A stretch of DNA of 64,000 bases from Acanthococcus lagerstroemiae (taxonomy: Eukaryota > Arthropoda > Insecta > Hemiptera > Eriococcidae), in NCBI GenBank assembly GCA_031841125.1, contig CM063108.1, positions 4,819,683 to 4,883,682 of the forward strand, given 5' to 3'. Shown piece after piece: positions 56,482-64,000 of this stretch. The translations under genes and the position numbers were made by a program. Under the pieces are notes generated by a model. It was not told where the DNA came from and searched no databases. It worked only from the letters and a program-made list of their open reading frames with translations. How positions within the stretch are numbered: position 1 is the stretch's first letter; each line of letters begins with the position of its first letter.

Positions 56482-56900
56482 ATCGTAAAATATTTAGTAA
56501 CATCATTCGAAGGATTTATCGGCCTCTTAGCCAGCTTGATTCCAATGACTTCCTCCCTCTATCTCCATTTCCTTACACTCTCACGCTTCTCTTCGTTTTC
56601 ATTTTTTTCTTCCTCAACACGTTCCATTTGCTCCTAGTATTTTCCGGGTACCCCTCCCTTCAAACCTCCAGCGAGATTATTTCCCTTAATCCCCCCCCCC
56701 CCCAGTATACTCAGTCATTGGTTGGGTTATTCGCTCCCCTACGCCCAACATGTTTCCTCTTTTTTTATGTTTTTTGTTTTTTCTTGTTCTTCAATCAGTA
56801 GTGGAAAAACTATAATACTGTATTTTGTCCCCTTCTAATCTGGTCAGTTATGGCCGTAGAAGGGGACATTAATATTGAGTTAATAAATTAATAAAATGTT
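56482..56900 (+). mobile_element. 3' untranslated tail of the Jockey/CR1-like element
   Basis: T/C-rich sequence, then GTAGAAGGGGACATTAATAT and a TTAATAAATTAATAAAATG tail, after which similarity stops. The end is a likely LINE 3' terminus with an A-rich tail. Confidence 0.55.
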
Positions 56901-59900
56901 GAAAATTATCATGAATAATTACCAAAAATATCGACGGTAGAAAGATGCAAGTTGTATAACCAGGCTGGAACTCTCATTTCAGATATCCCGGGAAAGAGAA
57001 CTAACATTCAAGAACTGTTCCAAACTACTTTGTGCTTTCAAATTTACAGACAATGTAAAAATATGTAATTTTTTCTAATTAACTAATGCTGATGATACTT
57101 CGTAATAAAGTCCTTACAACTATTTTCGGATCCTGTTGAAAAGTACTAAAGTAGGTGAACCCAATATAAGGCCCTAATTCAAGATTTGGGCTCTTCAGGC
57201 TTTTCTTTTTTCTCCGATATCAAGAGAAAAGTTAGGCTCAAAGATACCACCACTTTTGGAATTTCGAATGGAAAGGTACCGAGTGAACTAGAATAGCTTT
57301 GAGGTTGTTTGTCCCGCGTTAAGTTTTTGACCGTACTTCACCTGGAGCCCCAGAAACCAAAACAGGAGCTTAAAATGGACAAACGTTGACTAATTTTTAA
57401 AGATAAGGCGTTTTGGGTCACTAAGTTAGAATATCGCAGCCGATTCCATTTAGTGCTCGGAGTCCAAAATTTGAAAACGAGAAATGTGGCATATTTATCA
57501 CCGCAACATTCTAATACATTAAGAGAAGAGGTCAAAAATTGTCAAAATGTCATGTTATCTAACAAACCGTTCGAAAATTGAATTTCTTGAAAGAATTGAA
57601 CACCAAATGTAGGGTCAAGATTTCACGATTTTCTTTGAAAAGTGCACTCTGAAGCTTGAAGAACGGTTGCAACCGGTTAGCTCTTGTTTCTGGCTTGCTT
57701 TATGTTCAGGAATAAGAAGGAAGAGGGAAATCTTTGGTCTAAACTTACACGGATCGCTAAGACTCTTGTGAGATTATTTCATTTCTTTTCAGGATTCTTT
57801 TAGATTTGTTCAAGGCTTTAAGATTCATGCAGACAGATTTAAGACATTTTAAAACTCTCTAAGTTTTGTCCTTACTGCATAAAAAATTCAAGATTTTGTT
57901 AAGACTTTCAAATTTAAAAAAAATCAATTTCATTAATAATTTTAAATTAATTAATTTAAAATCAAAAACTGATACAATTTCTTAAATTATTATAAATATC
58001 ATAAGAATTCCACCTTTTTTCATGTTTTTAATTAAATGATTATTAATTACAGTTACCTTTAATTAATAAAATAATATTTTTATTGATCAATTCATTTAAT
58101 TTTTCAGACACACTTTAAATTATTCGAAATTTTTCCAAGTTTCTTAAGACTATCTTTGAAACTTTTCCGGACTATATTAAAACTGAGTATTTTAAGCTCG
58201 ACCGGAATATTTTGATTATTCCCCGACTTTTTTCCTCGTATGTAAGACTTTCCAAAACTCGTCTAAACGCTAAAAAACTATTAAAAGAATCTTTAGGAAC
58301 TCTTGAAATGTCGTATGCGAGTATTGAAATGCCCATGAGTCTTGGAGGAGTCTTGGTCAAGCTTGAAAGAGTCAAACAGTCGCTCGTTAATGAAGCCTAG
58401 GATAGTTTCGGAAAACCTTCATTCAAACCTGGAGTAATCTTGAACGAAGCTGGATGAGATTGAAAGGTACTAAGAACCCAAAACATGTATGGAACCGTAT
58501 TGAAGAAGTTTTTGTGCATGTTAACAATTTTGGGGATCGCAGCCCGGCTGAATGAGTTTCGAATATTCTTACAGTCTTAAATAGGTCAGAAATGATCATG
58601 AAAGGGTCTGAGCCGGCATAAAAGAAGTTGAGGAGCGTCTCAAACAAGTATAGAAAAAGCAATATGAAATCTCATTCAGTCCTGAAATAATGTGAAATGG
58701 GTCCCAAAATAGTGGTAAAGAGCCTTCTGGGTGAATGTTTGACCGTCTGCAAGAATCGTGAAGTGGTCAAGAAGAGTCTCAATGTTCTTATTTTTGACTC
58801 CTGAGTATGTGATGGATTATTTTTGAGGAATGTCAAATCTGAAATCAGCGCGAAGAGTACGGCTGAAAACCTTTTTCCTTTTCTTTGTTTTCAACTACAG
58901 AACCTCCACTTTTCTCTATTTTGTAAGATAACTTCCAGAATAAAATTGAGGAGTAAACCAGTAAAATTTAGCAAATTGTTATGAAATTTTGAATACGCTA
59001 CTTTGAGATTGAATTGGCCCAGCAGAAGGAGGTAAAAATCGGGGGAGGGGAACTTTTTCACTTGATCTATTATGAGGGCTGTCCCTTGAGAATTCTGTGG
59101 ATATTAACTAAAATTTAACTGTATTAGATTGGTCGGTCAACTGGAAATCTTCATTTAATTGATCTGCTTTCTTCGGATTTTGTCGTATTTGGCTGAGAAA
59201 TGGCCTTAGGTAAGCCGCTGTGGGAACTGTAAGCGATTGTGTTTTTCTTCTGCAGTTGAACGATTATTTGTCTCGATTTGATAGCGCACTCGATATTTTT
59301 GTCAAAGACACGCGAATGTCATTAATAACGAACAAGTCGGCCTACGCGTGTGCACTGTACCGGAAACGATTTCTTTTTTGGAAACCGAATTTTCATCGGG
59401 TTGTTCCGTTCGTATGCAGACCTGTCTGAAATCTCAGATTTCCGCAAACGTTAATTTTTAAGATCGTTGTCACTACGGCTTGAATCGTCGACTCAGAATC
59501 ATGATTTCTTAAGCTATTGGAAGGAGAAAACAGGATTGGTTTGAGGTGAAGAAGACACACCATTTAGGCCCCTGTTTTCCAACGGGGCTGGAGACGAGTC
59601 ATCGGTGAACACTTTTTTAGCGTGTAACAGTTAGCTAGTGAAACGTAACATAACTTTTTTAAATCATTTGTTTTCCTTGCTCTATCCCCTCTTACAATAT
59701 CTGTCATCAGCATCTATTTTGTAAGGGGCTGGTAATTTGACTTTCTGAGGTACGGTTTCGAACTAGATACATGAGAACGAAGGGGATCCTCCGAACCGGA
59801 CTTCCGATATCATATGAAGGTGGAAGTCTGCAACAGTTGGTTTTTGGGTTATAACTCGCTTCCTACCGCCTTTATAAAAAAAGAATAATAAAAAAATGAA

Positions 59901-60590
59901 ACAATTTACTCTTGACTCGATTTTGTATAAAAGTGGTTCGTTATAATTTTTTCGTTACTGCTTGACAAACATCGTCGGGGTGGGATGTTGAAAATAACCC
60001 TTTACATGGCCATACATAAACACATGCTTCCTGGGGCAAGGGGTAGAATTTTCGAAATTTTATCAGTCTCAGTCACTTGTGCCAATAGAAATGACTTGAA
60101 TTCACTAACCCATTTCTGCGCATCGGTGCCATCAATGAGAACTATTTCCGTTCCCTTATCCTCCACCCTTTGCATGCAGCACATATAAAATTTTATTTTC
60201 TGAGTGTTTCACTGGTCTCATGAAGGATTTTTGAAAGGAGTTCTTCGAACTTTCATTTGTGCGACTAACGCAATCAAGGAACCTTCTAGGGGTGTTTCGA
60301 ACTCGATTCAGTTTTGATATAGTTGTGATGCTAGGTCCGAAACTGTTTCTCCAAAAGAGCGAGAGAAGGACAAAAATGGGATGAAATGTAATATCGATTT
60401 CAATTTATAGTTTTTGTGGCCCCGAATTCAGTTTTGCTCAAATTGGTCTTTCCCCCTCTTGTTTTACGATCGCCAAGCTGGATCTTCATAAAACGAACCT
60501 GGATCTCTCTCCTCCAAGACGGGAGCGCGAACGTATCACCAAACCTCGCAATCTTGAATACAAAGGAATTGAACAAACTATCGGAATAGG
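56901..60590. other. no gene seen; short degenerate repeats
   Basis: A single echo of the GAATATCGC repeat is at about 57430 (TTAGAATATCGCAGCCGATT). From 57770 to 58770 there are many loose AAGACTTT/AGTCTTGA/GACTCTTG words without a clean period. No coding or RNA family was recognised. Confidence 0.4.
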
Positions 60591-61870
60591 GTTGGGTCAC
60601 TTATTCTGAATATCGCGTTAAATTTCTCATTCGGCTCCGATTTGAGCCCAAAAATCCGAATTTCGGACCCAAAATTGATCAAATAAATTGCCTTACAAAT
60701 TTGAAACAGTATTAGAATAGGAGTTTTGTGGTTTGCATATTTCGAAATATCGCATCAGATTTTTTATCTGGCCATGGTGTGATCTGAAAAATTCAAATCT
60801 TGAACCTAGAAAGAGTCAAAATTAATTAGCGCGAGGAATTGCATTATGTTTCGAAGTAGGTTTTTTTTTAGATCGCTAACTTCAAATATTTCATCTTATT
60901 TTGATCCGATTTATTTGAAGGGTAGTGAAACAAGCAGGTAAGTTATTTTTTGGCGAAATTGAGTCATTAATTCCCTTGGAACGGGAGTAATGAGTAGAAG
61001 TAGCTGAGCTTTGGTAAAATGCCTGAAAGGATGCTACAGTCCAGAAAAACGGGTTTCAGAATTCACGTACAAGTAAAAAACCACGTATGTAAACAAATTG
61101 TTTTTCATTTTTCTCGCTTCGCCACAAAAATGACTACCTGCTTCTCTCCCTGTATCCTTCATTTGGTCTCGAAAATCCAAATTTCGAACTCAAAAAAAAG
61201 GGTCACAATCAAATTGGCCTCAGGAATTGAACAAAGTATCGTGATCGAGAATTTTTGGTCGATTTATGATTTGGCTCGGTATGGGCCTGAATTGACTTGG
61301 ATTAATAATCAAATAAATGATTGAAATTGTATTTTTTTTGTAGGGGCGGAAAGGGGAACTGATTTTGAGTATCAGATCAGATTTTTGATCCGACTCTGAT
61401 TTGACTTCCAAAAATTTAGCCATTTTCGGAATCCGGATTTCTCGCGTCACTTATTTTGATAATTCATTCTATATGTGTATGCCATTCGGCAGTTCTTATA
61501 AATCAAATCTCAAATGGAAAAAAAAAAAATTCCATTTGGGCCCAATATTGGTTATAATGTCAAAATCGAATACTCTTTTCAAGTAGCTAAAATCAACTTA
61601 GCACAAAAAATTGAGCGATGTATCGAAATCAGGATTTCTCGGAACTTTTTGTTTTTGACAGAATGTAATCAGATTTTCCATCGGATACCAATTTACTGGA
61701 TATTTTATTTTGAAATGAAGCGAAATACAATGGCTTGAAAAGGTGAGCGAAGTTTTGAAAGAGGTTTTTCCTTATAGTAAGGGTTGTTAATTTCGAATAT
61801 CGCGTTAGACAATTGGGCGTAGATTTAGCTCTAAGATCATCAATATACGTACATTGAATTAATGAGCAAA
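60590..61870. repeat. dispersed copies of a degenerate GAATATCGC repeat
   Basis: A composite phrase of the type CGAATATCGCGTTAGATTTT, then ATCCGGCTCCGATTTGAGCC and CCAAAAATCCGAATTTCG, returns near 60605, 60740, 60890, 61140, 61360, 61660 and 61795. Spacing is irregular (about 130-290 bp). Relatives are at 54796, 54917, 57430 and about 63570. Open frames inside it are chance products. Confidence 0.6.
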
Positions 61871-64000
61871 ATTTAGTTGATTCTGAAAATTATTGCAGTA
61901 CGGTTTTCGGATACCAGAATTCTACGTAGTATCTCGTATTATTCGGTATATAGCCTCAATATATGGGGTTCGAAGTCGTAATCACAATGAAAATTGACCA
62001 ATTTTACTAAGTAATTCAGGGAAATTTTCGCAAATATTGTTTACAAGTTGGTATGAGATAATATGCAGCAAAATTGAAAATTCTTGGAAAAGCTCGACTT
62101 CTCGCATTCCTTCGTCACTGTTGTGGCGCAAATAAGACTGATAAGCTCTTTAATGACCCAGATTCATAATAAAAATTATAATTTTAATAATCTCCTAATT
62201 TTAGAGTAGATAATATCCGCGTTGAATCATGAGAAAGTTAGGAAGGTGTAGAATCACAAATTCATTTTGAAAAAACTTAAAAGCCTCCTTGTTCCGCCGC
62301 ACAGTAGATTGGAAGGCGAATTGAGATGAAATAAAAGTAGCTATTAGGGATAAATAAAATTGTAGAAAGCTGTAACGAATTTATGAGTGCTATTAATTGT
62401 TCAGCATACTAGTGCAAGTTTGGCAGAAGGAAAATGCGTGTAGAGAACGATTATCGCGACAAATATCAATTTATTATCCTATTATTGCAGGACAAGTAAA
62501 CTTTACTGATTCAAAGTCATTCTTTCGACGCCATGTGCGGCACAGAGGCAAGAATTTTTACTTTACCAAACACATTTGTTATTCCGTCTTTCACAAGCTT
62601 TCTAATCACGTTAGTGAAGATAATTTTCAACTGAAATTGGAAAAAATGTGTTTCAAGAATCTGTTCATTTACCCGCCTTGTTTTTTGATCTCAAGAGATC
62701 TTCACGGGACGAAAACGGATCTTAAAGAAAACACCGAAAAACACAAACTTCATAAATTCAAAAACCAAACACAATAAGCATCAATAATTCATTAACATTA
62801 TGAAAAAATGACCTAAGCTACTCGAAGACCCAACATTATAAACCAAGGAGAAATTAAATTAAGACCAAGAATACGAAATCACGACCAGCCTCCAGTTCTT
62901 ATTATTCAACTGAACCGAATGGCGTATTTACGGGGCATTGAGTATACAATTGTATATGCATACAAGCGTACAAATGATGACGATGAATAATGAAGGAGGT
63001 ACCCCATCTTTTTTTCTGAATGTGAAGTCGAATATCGACGCGGAGTAGAGGAGGAATTTCAAGGGAATGGATCTAGTTTCTTCTTCTTCTTCTTTTTTTG
63101 AGTGACAAGTTTTCCCTTCAAAAAAAAAAAAAAAAAAAAAAAAGGACTCGAATGTACCACCAACTTAGGAGTCTTGAATGGAAAGGTAAAAAAAAAATAT
63201 ATCTAAATAGGTGATTTGATAAATTATTGTTGCTTTTGTTCTAAAAATTGGACATAGTGACTTCACTTGTAACCTGATACAAAATCTAATGAAATAATTA
63301 TTCAAACTTTAGTAATCCGAAAAATGTATTAGGATTTTTCTCTTATTTCCCAAGTCGAATTGATTTTCTTTCAACCTTGAAGATAAAATTTGGATTGTAG
63401 GGACTCAACTTTGCGACGTTGTTCAGTTTTTCAAGTTGGATCAGTCTTGCTCTTTCGTGTGAAAATTGTTGACTTTATGGTCTAATGCGATTAAATAAAA
63501 AAATTGATGCAGCATTAGAAATCAGAGTAACCTTCTTCGTCTCCAAAAATTAATGTTATTCACCAATTTTGCCCATTTGAGTTCAAAATTTGGATTCTTG
63601 AACCCAAATTGGAGCTGAATGAAAAATCTAATGTGATATTTGAAATCAATGACTCGAGAAACCGGGTCCGTTACCCTGCCCCCCCCTCTAATTGGATTTT
63701 AGACCCGATTTTGGGGTAGGGGAAATGTACCCGAAATGTACCCAAATGTACCGCTAATATTACAAAATGTACCTCCTCCTCTTGCGAAGGTGGAACAAAA
63801 GTACTTTGGTGGGGCAAGGGTAACGGTAGCCCCCAAATTGTCTGATTTCGCCATATTTCGGTTGAATGAAATATATCCCCTTCATCACAGCAAGGGGTAG
63901 GGTTAAGTTTGGTGGTGCTGGGTTTACGTTAGGCCCCCCCCCACCCGAAAAATAATAATTGTCTGATTCAGTGTCAAATTTGGTTCGAATGAAATGTGTA
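61871..64000. other. no gene seen
   Basis: AT-rich DNA with an A run of about 25 (63120-63144), a preceding (TTC)n stretch (about 63080-63100) and further repeat echoes at 63560-63640. The 126-codon frame at 62397 starts with TTG and has no recognisable family. Confidence 0.4.

Noticed and set aside
62397..62777. 126-codon open frame
   Set aside because: Starts at TTG, shows no domain, and its Lys/Phe-rich composition matches AT-rich chance frames.
1..64000. CRISPR arrays, operons, rRNA, bacterial regulatory sites
   Set aside because: No regularly spaced identical repeats, no rRNA-like sequence and no prokaryotic gene organisation; the window is eukaryotic.

Overview
The window looks like intergenic or intronic DNA from an animal, most likely an insect. 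It is AT-rich, with no operons, no dense coding and no bacterial-type genes. It holds tRNA-derived SINEs, decayed non-LTR retrotransposons of R1, Jockey/CR1 and RTE/L2 type, hAT-like DNA transposons and many MITEs. The insect assignment is an inference from the repeat types, and a more exact placement is not supported. I found no complete cellular protein-coding gene. The few exon-like or CpG-rich patches are marked low confidence.

Layout. 0.2-0.9 kb: RNase H tail of a non-LTR element. 1.2-2.2 kb and 4.8-6.1 kb: decayed tandem repeats. 4.0 and 7.6 kb: SINEs. 9.4-10.3 kb: CpG-rich block with a (CT)n run. 11.16-12.19 kb: a near-perfect 1-kb palindrome whose arms each carry a retrotransposon endonuclease fragment. 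12.4-17.7 kb: a hAT-like MITE, a degenerate repeat and mostly plain sequence. 17.7-29.2 kb: an array of two hairpin MITE families and two direct copies of a 4.7-kb transposon. That transposon has CCCGATC ends, 2-bp target duplications and subterminal arrays of a TGTCGAA-like word. 29.3-33.2 kb: a dense cluster of MITEs and hAT-like elements, several with target-site duplications, one nested in the terminal repeat of another. 33.2-41.6 kb: mostly non-repetitive, with one CpG-rich patch and one exon-like patch. 41.6-43.3 kb: a 5'-truncated R1-like retrotransposon with a 493-codon open reverse transcriptase frame. 44.0-45.3 kb: a decayed hAT-like transposase. 46-50 kb: a 5-bp-TSD element, a 2.2-kb element with 0.2-kb terminal inverted repeats that contains a Jockey fragment, and a miRNA-like hairpin. 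51.4-56.9 kb: a Jockey/CR1-like reverse transcriptase split by a 3.6-kb transposon, which itself holds a 1.1-kb hAT-like element. 57-64 kb: old diverged repeats.

Nothing here forms a pathway. The coherent story is nested transposition. Target-site duplications (GT, TTAA, TAGAA, ATTAG, 8-bp hAT types) give relative insertion order, and in two places the interrupted target or an empty site can be read inside the window. The most unusual items are the 4.7-kb element family, the fold-back endonuclease palindrome as a possible hairpin-RNA locus, and the family with CAGGGTGTC ends and 5-bp duplications.
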